Under the pieces are notes generated by a model, which saw only the letters and a list, made by a program, of their open reading frames with translations, ran no database searches and had not been told where the DNA came from. Shown here one piece after another: positions 38,297-46,375 of a stretch of 53,551 nucleotides of DNA. The position numbers were made by a program, and so were the translations under genes. The stretch is from NCBI GenBank assembly GCA_016194935.1, contig JACQAO010000042.1, positions 1-53,551 on the forward strand. Direction: 5' to 3'. Position 1 is the first letter of the stretch; each line of letters starts with the position of its first letter. This DNA comes from Betaproteobacteria bacterium. Its GTDB lineage: Bacteria; Pseudomonadota; Gammaproteobacteria; Burkholderiales; Rhodocyclaceae.

Positions 38297-38660
38297 CGTC
38301 GCCGCCGGACGCGAATGGCGCTTTTATCTCGACGATATGATTGGCTTCGCTGAAGCGGTGCTGGCCTATACAGACGGTTTTGACCAGGAAAGCTTTGTGT
38401 GTAGCCGCCTCAACTATGATGCGTCGCTACGTAATCTGGAGTTGATTGGGGAAGCCGCCAGCCATGTTCCCGATGTAGCGCGGAAGCTAGCGCCGGAAGT
38501 ACCCTGGCGTCAGGTGGTCGCTACACGAAATCGTTTGATCCACGCTTACCTCGGTATCGACAACGATACCCTCTGGAGCATCATCCGCGACGATATACCG
38601 CCGCTACTGGTTGACCTGCGGCGGCTCAAGTCACTGGTCGATGCCGGTATGTCCCCCTGA
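38289..38660 (+). CDS. hepT: HepT-like HEPN-domain RNase toxin (DUF86)
   Basis: The 123-residue helical protein has the HEPN catalytic motif RNRLIHAY (Arg-x4-His) with the downstream Tyr that MntA modifies. The upstream segment RNLELIGEAASHVPDVARKL is typical of DUF86. HepT proteins are RNases held in check by MntA-catalysed AMPylation. Both genes of the pair look intact. The last 35 bases overlap the 3' end of hpnE on the opposite strand, so the C-terminus MSP may be an extension acquired at insertion. Confidence 0.92.
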   Translation: MSDVAAGREWRFYLDDMIGFAEAVLAYTDGFDQESFVCSRLNYDASLRNLELIGEAASHVPDVARKLAPEVPWRQVVATRNRLIHAYLGIDNDTLWSIIRDDIPPLLVDLRRLKSLVDAGMSP

Positions 38661-39936
38661 CCGCAGCGGCTGCCTGAATTCCACTACGTACCGCCGACTC
38701 CAGCGTCGCCGGATAATCCGACGCAACATAATCGCCGGCCAGCAGCAGGCCCGGCAATGCTGTGACCGTGCCGGGCCGCGCCAGTCCGGGGGTGCAGGCG
38801 AAAGTGGCGCGTTGCTCGGTGATCGCCAGGGTTTTCAACGGCGGCGGCAAGCCGGGGTGACGTGCCGTGATTTCCTGATGCAGACGACGGGCAATCTCTT
38901 CACGCGAGAGTTCCTCATGCTGGCCGTGGGCGCTGATGACTGCCGCCAGCAGGCCCGGCGGGCCGCCCAATTGCCCTCGATCAAACAGCCATTGCAGCAT
39001 GCCCCCGACATAACCCTGCATGGGCATGGGCAAGCGCACTTGCGGCGGGTAGGCGAGATAGCAGGTGAGTATCGGCTCCCAGGCAAAGCTTTCCACTTTC
39101 CGCACTACAGCGGTGAGTTCAGGCAGTTGCGTCAGCAGTGGCGGCAGATGATAGGGCGCCGCCGCTACGACGACGTGCGCGTAAGGTCCGTATGCCACCT
39201 TGCCATGCAGCGTATAGCCTGCTGCGGTATGAGTGATAGCCTTGATTGCGGTGGCGCGATGCAACTGTCCACCGTGGGTGGTGATGAAATCCGCCGCCGG
39301 TTGCGGCAGCAGTTGAGAGAGATCGACGCGCGGCAGCAGCAGGTCGCTGGCTTGCCGTTCTGCCGCCAGGCTGTCGCGCAGCACATTGAGGAAGACCTGG
39401 GCCGAGGCGGCAGCCGCCGGGGTGTTGAGTGCCGAGATGCACAGCGGTTCCCACAGGTAGCGCCGCAGCTTGGGTGGTTGACGGTGAATATCCATCAACG
39501 CGGTGACACTGATGTCTTCGAGCAGACGAAAGTGGTTGCGCTTGATGGCTTGCATAAAACGGATCGCGGTAAGTTTTTCGCTCAGATTCAGCCCGCTTGC
39601 TCCGAGCAAGGCAACAGCCAGGTGCAAAGGTGCGGGCAGGCGCGGCGCGGCGATTCTCAGCTCGCCGGGGTAGTCGAGCGTCAGCGGCAGGCGCTGTAGC
39701 AAAAGTTCCGGGTTGGCGCCGACGCGACGCATCAGGCGCAGGGTTTCGCGGTAAGCGCCGATGAAGATGTGCTGGCCGTTGTCCACCGCCATGCCGTCGA
39801 AATTGACGTGGCGGGCGCGTCCGCCGAGGGTGCGCGAGGACTCGAAAATATCCACCGGAATGCCTGCTGCGGTGAGCTCCACGGCGGCCGCGAGCCCTGC
39901 ATAACCTGCGCCGATCACCGCGCAACGTGGTTTCAT
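38626..39936 (-). CDS. hpnE: Hydroxysqualene dehydroxylase HpnE
   Basis: The 436-residue flavoprotein begins MKPRCAVIGAGYAGLAAAVE, an FAD-binding GxGxxG fold, with the second FAD segment LGGRARHVNFDG and DNGQHIFIGAY. The C-terminal LLLAGDYVASDYPATLESAV is the conserved FAD-contact motif. It performs the last step of the HpnCDE route, reducing hydroxysqualene to squalene for hopanoids. ATG 39936 is preferred over a GTG at 39945 that overlaps the pxpA stop. Its partners hpnC and hpnD lie about 4.6 kb upstream, separated by unrelated genes. Confidence 0.94.
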   Translation of the reverse strand: MKPRCAVIGAGYAGLAAAVELTAAGIPVDIFESSRTLGGRARHVNFDGMAVDNGQHIFIGAYRETLRLMRRVGANPELLLQRLPLTLDYPGELRIAAPRLPAPLHLAVALLGASGLNLSEKLTAIRFMQAIKRNHFRLLEDISVTALMDIHRQPPKLRRYLWEPLCISALNTPAAAASAQVFLNVLRDSLAAERQASDLLLPRVDLSQLLPQPAADFITTHGGQLHRATAIKAITHTAAGYTLHGKVAYGPYAHVVVAAAPYHLPPLLTQLPELTAVVRKVESFAWEPILTCYLAYPPQVRLPMPMQGYVGGMLQWLFDRGQLGGPPGLLAAVISAHGQHEELSREEIARRLHQEITARHPGLPPPLKTLAITEQRATFACTPGLARPGTVTALPGLLLAGDYVASDYPATLESAVRSGIQAAAAVRGTYRHRPVT

Positions 39937-39944
39937 CGCATCCA

Positions 39945-40733
39945 CTAGAATTTGTTCCGCAAAGCCGGGATAGTGACTACGGCGTAACCAATCTCGCTCA
40001 GTCCCTGTTTAAGATGCCGAGCGATGGCGACAGCATCTGCGCCATCGCCATGCACGCAAATGCTCTCTACCTGCGTCGGCAGGCGCTTGCCGTTGACGCT
40101 GACGATGGCGCTTTCTTCCAGCATGCGCCGCACATGGTTAAACGCAGCCGCTGCGCCGTGGATCATGGCGTCGCTGCGCTGGCGCGGAACCAATTGTCCG
40201 TTGTCGAGATAGGCGCGGTCGGCGAAGACTTCCTCGACCACCGTCAAGCCGGCTTCACGTCCGGCTTCGGCCAGCCGCGACAGGGCCGGCGCCAGCAGGA
40301 TCAATTGGCGGTCGACGGCGAGTATCGCGCGACAGACGCTGCGCGCCACTTCGCTGTCTACACAGGCGGTGTTGTTGAGTGCGCCGTGCGGTTTGACGTG
40401 GCTGACGTGCGTTCCTTCGGCGGTGGCCAGCCCCGCCAATGCGCCGATCTGATAAATCACGGCGGCTTCCAGTTCCGCCGGCGCCATCGTCATCGGACGC
40501 CGCCCGAAGCCTTGCAGGTCAGGGTAAGCAGGATGAGCGCCGATGCTGACGCCGCGCTCCCGCGCAAGCTTCAAGGTGCGCCGCATCACCAGCGGATCAC
40601 CGGCGTGAAAGCCGCAGGCGATGTTGGCGGAGGCAACGATGTCCAGCAGCGCCGCGTCGTCGCCCATGTTCCAGGCGCCGAAACTTTCGCCCATGTCGGC
40701 GTTGAGGTTCACTTTCTTGTCCGGTCGATTCAT
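39945..40733 (-). CDS. pxpA: 5-oxoprolinase subunit PxpA (LamB/YcsF family)
   Basis: The 262-residue protein begins MNRPDKKVNLNADMGESFGA and contains ANIACGFHAGDP, SIGAHPAYPDLQGFGRR and VKPHGALNN, the metal-binding blocks of the LamB/YcsF family. With PxpB and PxpC it forms the ATP-dependent prokaryotic 5-oxoprolinase that opens pyroglutamate to glutamate. Its ATG overlaps the pxpC stop, so the three genes are one operon in the order pxpB-pxpC-pxpA. Confidence 0.95.
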   Translation of the reverse strand: MNRPDKKVNLNADMGESFGAWNMGDDAALLDIVASANIACGFHAGDPLVMRRTLKLARERGVSIGAHPAYPDLQGFGRRPMTMAPAELEAAVIYQIGALAGLATAEGTHVSHVKPHGALNNTACVDSEVARSVCRAILAVDRQLILLAPALSRLAEAGREAGLTVVEEVFADRAYLDNGQLVPRQRSDAMIHGAAAAFNHVRRMLEESAIVSVNGKRLPTQVESICVHGDGADAVAIARHLKQGLSEIGYAVVTIPALRNKF

Positions 40734-41782
40734 GTTTCGTTCACTCCCGCATCCACCATGCCGCTGATTAAATTATCGCCGTAGAGCGCCGCTTCATTGA
40801 CCCATCCTGCCGGTCGATGAGGCGCAAGCCCGGCGATCCATTCTTGCAATGCGGCAGCTTGCGCCCGTAACGCCGCATGGGCTTGCGCGCGTGTGACGGT
40901 AGCGAAGTTTACCTGCATACCCGGCAGCAAGTGCGCCAGGCGCGGCAGGTCGGCGCTGATTACCGTAGCGATCTTGGGATAGCCGCCCACCGTCTGGCAG
41001 TCCGCCAGCAGCAGAATCGGCTGGCCGTCTGCTGGCGCCTGGATAGCGCCCGGCGTCACGCCGTCGGAAACGATGTCTGCGCCCTTGGCCGGATGATGCG
41101 TCAAGCGTGCGCCGGAAAGGCGGATGCCCATGCGATCCAGGTCGTGCGTGACCGTGTAGGCCGTCGAGAAAAATATCGCCAGCGCCTCCTCAGTGAAGCA
41201 GTCGTCCTGCGGGCCGGGCAGCACCCGGATCGGCCCGGTGGCATGTGCGTAGCCGTGGGCATGGGTTAACGGGTGCGCCAATGTGGTTACGACTGCATGG
41301 TCGCCGCCGGGCAGAATGTCCCCACTGCGCAAAGCCCGTCCGTCGATGCCGCCGATCTTCGCCCGGGCATAGGTCGAGCGGCTGCCCAGTTGTTCCGGCA
41401 CGTCGATGCCGCCGGCTACAGCCAGGTAAGCCACGCCGCTGCGGATCGCGCCGATATGCAGTACGTCGCCCGCCTCCAGTGTGATGCTACGCCAGGCGGG
41501 CAGCGCCGATGAGTTTTGGTTGCTGCGGATAAGCTGGACCTCCGCGTCGCCCGCCAGGGCCAGGCACAGACTGCCCTGCGCGATTTCCAGGCGCGGCCCG
41601 AGGACGCGCATTTCCAGCGCGACGGTGTCTGCCGGGTTGCCCACCAAGGCGTTGGCGCAGGCCAGCCACAGCGGATCGAGCGCGCCCGACAACGCCACGC
41701 CCAGACTGCGATAGCCGTGGCGTCCGGCGTCTTGCAGCGTCGTCGTTGCTCCGCCGTCCAATACTTTCAGCGTACCGGCCAA
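40730..41782 (-). CDS. pxpC: 5-oxoprolinase subunit PxpC (biotin-dependent carboxyltransferase-like)
   Basis: The 350-residue protein contains LDGGATTTLQDAGRHGYRSL, GVALSGALDPLWLACANALV and VAGGIDVPEQLGSRSTYARA, standard blocks of the KipA/PxpC family. It forms the PxpBC subcomplex of 5-oxoprolinase. The start appears to be TTG 41782 (MAGTLKVLDGG), overlapping the end of pxpB by 16 bases. The downstream overlap with pxpA is four bases (ATGA). Confidence 0.94.
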   Translation of the reverse strand: MAGTLKVLDGGATTTLQDAGRHGYRSLGVALSGALDPLWLACANALVGNPADTVALEMRVLGPRLEIAQGSLCLALAGDAEVQLIRSNQNSSALPAWRSITLEAGDVLHIGAIRSGVAYLAVAGGIDVPEQLGSRSTYARAKIGGIDGRALRSGDILPGGDHAVVTTLAHPLTHAHGYAHATGPIRVLPGPQDDCFTEEALAIFFSTAYTVTHDLDRMGIRLSGARLTHHPAKGADIVSDGVTPGAIQAPADGQPILLLADCQTVGGYPKIATVISADLPRLAHLLPGMQVNFATVTRAQAHAALRAQAAALQEWIAGLAPHRPAGWVNEAALYGDNLISGMVDAGVNET

Positions 41783-42543
41783 GGGCTTCCCTCCGCCACC
41801 AGAAATTGCGCACGGTCGAGCTGGCCGCGCGCAGCTTCAGCCTCCATGCTGTGAAAAGTTTCAGCATCAATGGCCTGCCACATCGCCGTGTCACCCGGCG
41901 CGAACAAGGCCGGACGCCGGCTGTCGGCCGCATCGAACAGATTCACCGGTGTGCGCCCCAACAACCGCCAGCCGCCGGGACTTTCCCACGGATAAATCGC
42001 GCATAAATTGCCGGTGACCGCCAGGCTGCGCGCCGCCACCGACTTGCGCGGCGTAGCGAGGCGCGGCAGAGAAAATTCCGGCGGCAGTCCGCCCATATAG
42101 GGAAAGCCCGGCATGAAGCCGAGCATGTAAACATGAAAGACAGTTGAAGTCATGCGCGCTATCATTGCATCGGTATCGAGACCGCTGGCCCGGGCCAGAT
42201 CGTCAAGATCAGGGCCGCCAGCGCCACCGAAACACACCGGAATACGCCAGCGCCGGCCATGTGCGACAACTTCAGTGCTGTCGCCCGCGACGCGCAGCAG
42301 CGTCGCAGCCAGTTGTTCCGCATCGGTTTGCAGAGGATCGAAATACACCGTCAACGAACGGAAACTCGGCACCCACTCGCTCACGCCGGGCAGCGCATTT
42401 TCCGCTTGCAGGTTTTTCAGTGATTGAGCAAAGCCCATCACCCTAGCATGCAGCGACGGGTCGATACTGTCGCCGAATTCCACGCTCCATGCGGCATCGC
42501 CGAGCGGCAGCAGGCGTGGCGTGACGAGTGGTGAATTGGTCAC
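41767..42543 (-). CDS. pxpB: 5-oxoprolinase subunit PxpB (KipI-like)
   Basis: The 258-residue protein has LLPLGDAAWSVEFGDSID at the N-terminus, SLTVYFDP, and the C-terminal HVYMLGFMPGFPYMGGLP and GNLCAIYPWESPGGWRLLG, the allophanate-hydrolase subunit 1-like blocks of KipI/PxpB. Its start is GTG 42543. It is the first gene of pxpBCA. A strong hairpin separates it from the SIR2-domain gene transcribed in the same direction upstream. Confidence 0.94.
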   Translation of the reverse strand: MTNSPLVTPRLLPLGDAAWSVEFGDSIDPSLHARVMGFAQSLKNLQAENALPGVSEWVPSFRSLTVYFDPLQTDAEQLAATLLRVAGDSTEVVAHGRRWRIPVCFGGAGGPDLDDLARASGLDTDAMIARMTSTVFHVYMLGFMPGFPYMGGLPPEFSLPRLATPRKSVAARSLAVTGNLCAIYPWESPGGWRLLGRTPVNLFDAADSRRPALFAPGDTAMWQAIDAETFHSMEAEAARGQLDRAQFLVAEGSPWPVR

Positions 42544-42563
42544 GCCGGTTATCGTAGAGCTAA

Positions 42564-42596
42564 CAGGCCCTGCGCGGCTTTATCGCGCAGGGCCTG
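42564..42596 (-). terminator. Strong hairpin between the SIR2 gene and pxpB
   Basis: A perfect 13-bp stem CAGGCCCTGCGCG / CGCGCAGGGCCTG closes a 7-base loop, 24 bases after the SIR2-gene stop and 20 bases before the pxpB start. No long U-run follows on the minus strand (TTAGCTCTA), so it is either a weak intrinsic terminator or an mRNA-stabilising hairpin. Confidence 0.6.
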
Positions 42597-42619
42597 GTTA
42601 AGCGGTGGGTTCGGCGTCT

Positions 42620-43711
42620 TCATGTACGTTTCGGGAAGAGAGCTTTGATGTGTCCAATTGCTTCGCCAAAGGTCTTCGCATGGTACTCGTAGCGCGCACT
42701 TGCGCCCGGCCCGAGTAAAGCCCGGAAGCGGGAATCAATAGCTCCGGAGTCGTCTGGATTGAAGATCGCAATCCGTCGTAAGGGGGCTGTTCCGACGCTG
42801 CCAAGTGCGTAGAGATGCCGAAAAAATGAATCTGTCTCTGGTAGAGAATACCCGATGATGAAGATGTGTTCAGCTTCGGACAAATGCTTCGCGGCAGCAG
42901 CCCAAACATCTGAAAGTGCAGTGTGATAGTCAGCCTTGTTCCAAGACGGCGGCACGATTACTGGTTCCGCGTCTACTACAGTTGAAGCATGGTCTTGGAA
43001 GTACCTAACGAGATGCGAACCAATCGGTACGCGCGTGGTTGACCGCTTCTCTCCAATGCCGCGAAATGGGGGGTGTTGAAGGTAGCTTGCAAGGTGTAGC
43101 GGGCGAATCTTCCGGCTTACTGTCTCCGTCGCCCAATTCAGTGAGCCGTGCAGTTTGAGAAGCGGCACCGGAATATGGTGACCACCGGGCCTCTCAATAA
43201 TGTAATCTGGACCGAGACCAGCTCGATACATTGCAATGTCTGCGGCGATGTCGTAGTTGAATGAGATAACGGCTGCAGCTTGATTCGGGAACGCTTCTTT
43301 GTAGAGGTGGGTAAGGAGGTTACCGAAATCCTCGTAAGGCGGCGGGACGCCAATATTTCGCCCTTCCGTAGGAAATGTCATCGTGACTTCCAACGTCTTA
43401 ACGATCAGCTCTTTCAGTGCGGCAATTGCTTCTGGAATCTCCTCCGACGATAGGCCTGGCACCCTTTGGATAATTCTGCCAAGTTCCAGTACTGTGAAGA
43501 TGGATTCGATGTTATTGAGATCGAGTTGTGCTTTCGAGTGAACAGACTGCAACGCGCCGATGGCGGCAAACACTCTCTCAAATTCCGTGCGCTTCTCTTG
43601 CACCGCATTTGATCGAAGGAGGTCACTGGCGACGTCGAGAAAGTCAGACATCAATGGCGCTCCACACTGCTTTGACGCGCCTGCACCTAGAATGAAAACG
43701 ACGTTACTCAA
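42620..43711 (-). CDS. SIR2-like domain protein, possible NAD-depleting defence effector
   Basis: The 363-residue protein begins MSNVVFILGAGASKQCGAPL, the SIR2 nucleotide-binding start. The catalytic-type residues are visible as Asn and Asp in SFNYDIAAD and His in LLKLHGSLNW. A late FIIGYSLPETDSFFRH strand completes the fold. Proteins of this stand-alone SIR2_2-like type are NADases in several phage-defence systems, but no known partner gene (TIR, Argonaute, HerA) is adjacent. The gene has lower GC and different codon use from its neighbours (for example TTT, AAA and GAT codons), in line with acquisition. Function is therefore a guess within the family. Confidence 0.8.
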   Translation of the reverse strand: MSNVVFILGAGASKQCGAPLMSDFLDVASDLLRSNAVQEKRTEFERVFAAIGALQSVHSKAQLDLNNIESIFTVLELGRIIQRVPGLSSEEIPEAIAALKELIVKTLEVTMTFPTEGRNIGVPPPYEDFGNLLTHLYKEAFPNQAAAVISFNYDIAADIAMYRAGLGPDYIIERPGGHHIPVPLLKLHGSLNWATETVSRKIRPLHLASYLQHPPFRGIGEKRSTTRVPIGSHLVRYFQDHASTVVDAEPVIVPPSWNKADYHTALSDVWAAAAKHLSEAEHIFIIGYSLPETDSFFRHLYALGSVGTAPLRRIAIFNPDDSGAIDSRFRALLGPGASARYEYHAKTFGEAIGHIKALFPKRT

Positions 43712-43796
43712 TGTCTGATCTCCCTTAGAAACATAAAGTTAACCTCGCCACACGACTTTATCTCGCAGTTCCGGTTGAATCTCTTCGGGTTGAATT

Positions 43797-43864
43797 CCCC
43801 GCTTCTCGGGGCGCTCGTTTTTACAGTTGTCTTTGCTGTTGATACCCCGTGGCTTGCCACGGGG
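43797..43864. repeat. REP-like pair of hairpins
   Basis: Two GC-rich hairpins stand 33 bases apart in the gap between the SIR2 gene and higA: CCCCG-CTTCT-CGGGG at 43797-43811, and CCCCGTGG-CTTG-CCACGGGG at 43845-43864. The second has the look of bacterial REP elements mobilised by RAYT transposases. Only one pair is in the window, so the genome copy number is unknown. Confidence 0.5.
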
Positions 43865-43891
43865 ATGTTCATTGTAGAGTTCGGCGTCCGC

Positions 43892-44176
43892 TTACGCAGC
43901 AAGCTTGATGACCTTGAGCGCCTTACGCCCTTGCTCCGCATGCCACAGGTCGTACTGCACCTGCTGATTCAGCCAGCTTTCGGCGCTGGTGTTAAAGGCG
44001 ATGGATAGGCGTACCGCCATCTCGGGACTGATGCCCGAGCGCCCATTAAGAATCGCGGAAAGGGTTTTACGGCTGACCCCCAAGCCTTCCGCAGCTTCGG
44101 TCACCGTAAGACCGGCGGGTTCCAGACACAGCGATTTGATGATTTCACCCGGATGAGGGGGGTTGTGCATACGCAT
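43892..44176 (-). CDS. higA: HigA/GraA-like antitoxin (Xre HTH)
   Basis: The 94-residue protein begins [20 protein letters not shown], the hallmark start of the small HigA/VapI family, and has the helix-turn-helix [20 protein letters not shown]. The tail [20 protein letters not shown] follows the same family. ATG 44176 is preferred to an in-frame Met at 44230 that overlaps the toxin gene. It would bind the partner toxin and repress at the palindrome at 44473-44491. Confidence 0.93.
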   Translation of the reverse strand: MRMHNPPHPGEIIKSLCLEPAGLTVTEAAEGLGVSRKTLSAILNGRSGISPEMAVRLSIAFNTSAESWLNQQVQYDLWHAEQGRKALKVIKLAA

Positions 44177-44186
44177 GGCAGTTACC

Positions 44187-44465
44187 TCAGTGATAGTCCT
44201 CATAATTAACCAGTTCCGCATCTCTTCCAACGAACTGAAACGTGACGCGCCAGTTGCCGTTCACCCACACTGACCAAATGCCTTTGCGCTCGCCCTTGAG
44301 TGCGTGAAGGCGCAAACCGGCCAAATCCATATCCTTGGCCGCTGTAGCCACATTGAGCCGACCGAGGATAAGCCGCAGCCGCTCAGCGTGCTGTGCCTGG
44401 ATGCCTGACTTCGACCCGCTGTCGAAGAAGCGGGCTAAGCCTTTGTGTTTGAAACTGAGAATCAC
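44187..44465 (-). CDS. higB: HigB/GraT-like RelE-family toxin
   Basis: The 92-residue protein begins [20 protein letters not shown] and contains [16 protein letters not shown] and [20 protein letters not shown], ending VNYEDYH. These are the conserved blocks of the HigB/GraT mRNA interferase group. The gene precedes higA by ten bases, giving a second, unrelated higBA pair in the window. Both genes look intact. Confidence 0.93.
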   Translation of the reverse strand: MILSFKHKGLARFFDSGSKSGIQAQHAERLRLILGRLNVATAAKDMDLAGLRLHALKGERKGIWSVWVNGNWRVTFQFVGRDAELVNYEDYH

Positions 44466-44472
44466 GCATTAT

Positions 44473-44491
44473 CGTAACCCGATACGTTACG
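44473..44491. promoter_or_regulatory. Putative operator of the second higBA operon
   Basis: CGTAAC-N7-GTTACG is a perfect 6-bp inverted repeat eight bases upstream of the higB ATG, overlapping the expected promoter. It is inferred to be the HigA binding site from position and symmetry only. Confidence 0.5.
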
Positions 44492-44524
44492 GATTACAAG
44501 ACGACGCAGACGACGCAGAGGCGG

Positions 44525-45358
44525 TTATCTCCTGAGCCAGGTATGCCAAGCCAGCCACAGTTTGCGCAGCGGCGTCAGGGCGATGCGGCGGTCGAGTACG
44601 CGGCAGCCGTCGCGTTTGATTTCAGTGAGCAGGCTGCGGTAAATCGCCGCCATCATCAGGCCGGCCCGCTGCGCTTTGCGGTCACTTTGCGGCAACTGGG
44701 CGAGAGCTAGGGCGTAGGTGTGTTCGGCGCGTTCGATCTGGAATTCCATCAGGCGGCGGAAGTTATCGCTATATCTCGCGGCGAGGATGTCGTCCAGGGA
44801 AACCTCGAAACGCCGGAGTTCGTCCAATGGTAAATAGACTCGTCCGCGCCGCGCATCTTCGCCGACATCGCGGATGATGTTGGTGAGTTGGAAAGCCAGG
44901 CCCAGGTCGTGGGCGTATTTGAGGGTGCGGCGATCCTGATAACCGAAAATTTCGGCGGCGAGCAGGCCCACCACGCTGGCGACACGGTAACAGTAGAGAT
45001 GCAGCGCCTTGAAGTCTGAGTAGCGAGTCTGGTCAAGGTCCATCTCCATGCCGTCGATAATTTCCAGCAGTTGCTCCTGCGGCAACCAGAATGTTTTCAG
45101 TGTGATCTGGAGCGCCTGGGTGACGGGATGGGTGGGTTGGCCCAGATAAAGCGCGGCAACCTCATTGCGCCACCAGGCCAGTTTGACGCGCGCCAGTTGT
45201 GGGTCGGGACACTCATCGACGACATCATCCACCTCGCGGCAAAAAGCGTAGAGGGCGGTGATCGCCCGGCGACGCGGCGGCTCCAGGAACAGGAAGCTGT
45301 AATAGAAGCTGGAGCCGCTGGCGGCGGCGCGTTGCTGGCAGTATTCGTCGGGGGTCAT
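44525..45358 (-). CDS. hpnD: Presqualene diphosphate synthase HpnD
   Basis: The 277-residue protein begins MTPDEYCQQRAAASGSSFYY and has both Asp-rich motifs of the trans-isoprenyl diphosphate synthases (REVDDVVDE and NIIRDVGEDARRGRVYLP). It condenses two farnesyl diphosphates to presqualene diphosphate. ATG 45358 overlaps the hpnC stop (ATGA) and matches family starts. The next hopanoid gene, hpnE, is not adjacent; a toxin-antitoxin pair follows. Confidence 0.95.
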   Translation of the reverse strand: MTPDEYCQQRAAASGSSFYYSFLFLEPPRRRAITALYAFCREVDDVVDECPDPQLARVKLAWWRNEVAALYLGQPTHPVTQALQITLKTFWLPQEQLLEIIDGMEMDLDQTRYSDFKALHLYCYRVASVVGLLAAEIFGYQDRRTLKYAHDLGLAFQLTNIIRDVGEDARRGRVYLPLDELRRFEVSLDDILAARYSDNFRRLMEFQIERAEHTYALALAQLPQSDRKAQRAGLMMAAIYRSLLTEIKRDGCRVLDRRIALTPLRKLWLAWHTWLRR

Positions 45359-46164
45359 ACTATCAAGGCGCGCCACATCAGCAGCGGCCAGTCGAGTGGT
45401 TTCAGTACGGGACGGCGATGGAACACATCGTAATCGACTCCCTCGATTTTTTCCAGGATGCGCAGACCGCCGGCCATTATCAAGCGCAGTTCCAGGCCGA
45501 TGCGGCCAGGCAGGCTGCGGCCCAGCGGGGCGCCGGCGTGCATCATCCTGCGCGCCCGCTCCACCTGATAGCGGAGCAGCGCACGCCAATTGGCATCCAC
45601 CGTGGCGCTGGCGATTTGCGCCTCGCTCACGTTGAAACGCGCCAGATCCTCCTGCGGCAAATAAATCCGGCCTTTGGCATAGTCTATGCCGATGTCCTGC
45701 CAGTGATTGATCAGTTGCAGGCTGGAGCAGATGGCGTCAGACCACGCCAGTTGCTGCGGGCTTTCCGCACGGTAGAGGCGCAACAGCAGGCGACCGACGG
45801 GATTGGCGGAGCGGCGGCAATACTCCAAGAGTTCGGCAAAATCAGCATAGCGCGTCTTCTGCACATCCTGGGTGAAGGCGTCGAGCAGGTCGCTCAACAA
45901 GGGGAGCGGCAGATCGTAGGCGGCAGCCGCGCCGCCCAACCGCTGGAAAATCACGTCCTGCGTCGCAGCACCGGCGGCAATGCCGGCCAGTTCGGCACGA
46001 TAGCGATCCAGTTGTTGCAATCGCTCGGCAGCCGGAAGATCACCTTCGTCGGCAATGTCGTCGGCACTGCGGGCGAACCAGTAAATGGCGGCGACCGGTG
46101 TTCGCAAATGTGGCGGCAACAGCCAGGAGGCAACGGGAAAATTCTCGTAGTGATCGACAGGCAT
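45355..46164 (-). CDS. hpnC: Hydroxysqualene synthase HpnC
   Basis: The 269-residue protein begins MPVDHYENFPVASWLLPPHL, the HpnC N-terminus, and has the Asp motifs RSADDIADEGDLP and NHWQDIGIDYAKGRIYLP. HpnC converts presqualene diphosphate to hydroxysqualene. It is the first gene of the hpnCD pair, transcribed away from tRNA-Leu with 116 bases between, which should hold its promoter. Confidence 0.95.
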   Translation of the reverse strand: MPVDHYENFPVASWLLPPHLRTPVAAIYWFARSADDIADEGDLPAAERLQQLDRYRAELAGIAAGAATQDVIFQRLGGAAAAYDLPLPLLSDLLDAFTQDVQKTRYADFAELLEYCRRSANPVGRLLLRLYRAESPQQLAWSDAICSSLQLINHWQDIGIDYAKGRIYLPQEDLARFNVSEAQIASATVDANWRALLRYQVERARRMMHAGAPLGRSLPGRIGLELRLIMAGGLRILEKIEGVDYDVFHRRPVLKPLDWPLLMWRALIV

Positions 46165-46280
46165 CAGCGTTGGAGCTTTTGGTGTATGGTGCGTGCGGCA
46201 GACAGTATAGAGGGGTATCGGTTAGAATGGCGAGTCAGCATGCGCACCGCATGCACGATGCTTAGGCGTGAATAAGCAAT

Positions 46281-46365
46281 GCCCAGGTGGCGAAATTGGT
46301 AGACGCAGCAGGTTTAGGTCCTGCCGCCGCAAGGTGTGGGGGTTCGAGTCCCTTCCTGGGCACCA
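46281..46365 (+). tRNA. tRNA-Leu (anticodon UAG)
   Basis: GCCCAGG pairs with CCTGGGC in the acceptor stem, followed by a genome-encoded ACCA. The anticodon stem-loop GCAGG-TTTAGGT-CCTGC has TAG as anticodon. A long variable arm (GCCGCAAGGTGTG) and the T-loop TTCGAGT identify a class II leucine tRNA. An AT-rich hairpin (46371-46387) followed by ATTTTG may end transcription. Confidence 0.97.
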
Positions 46366-46375
46366 GCATGAATAC

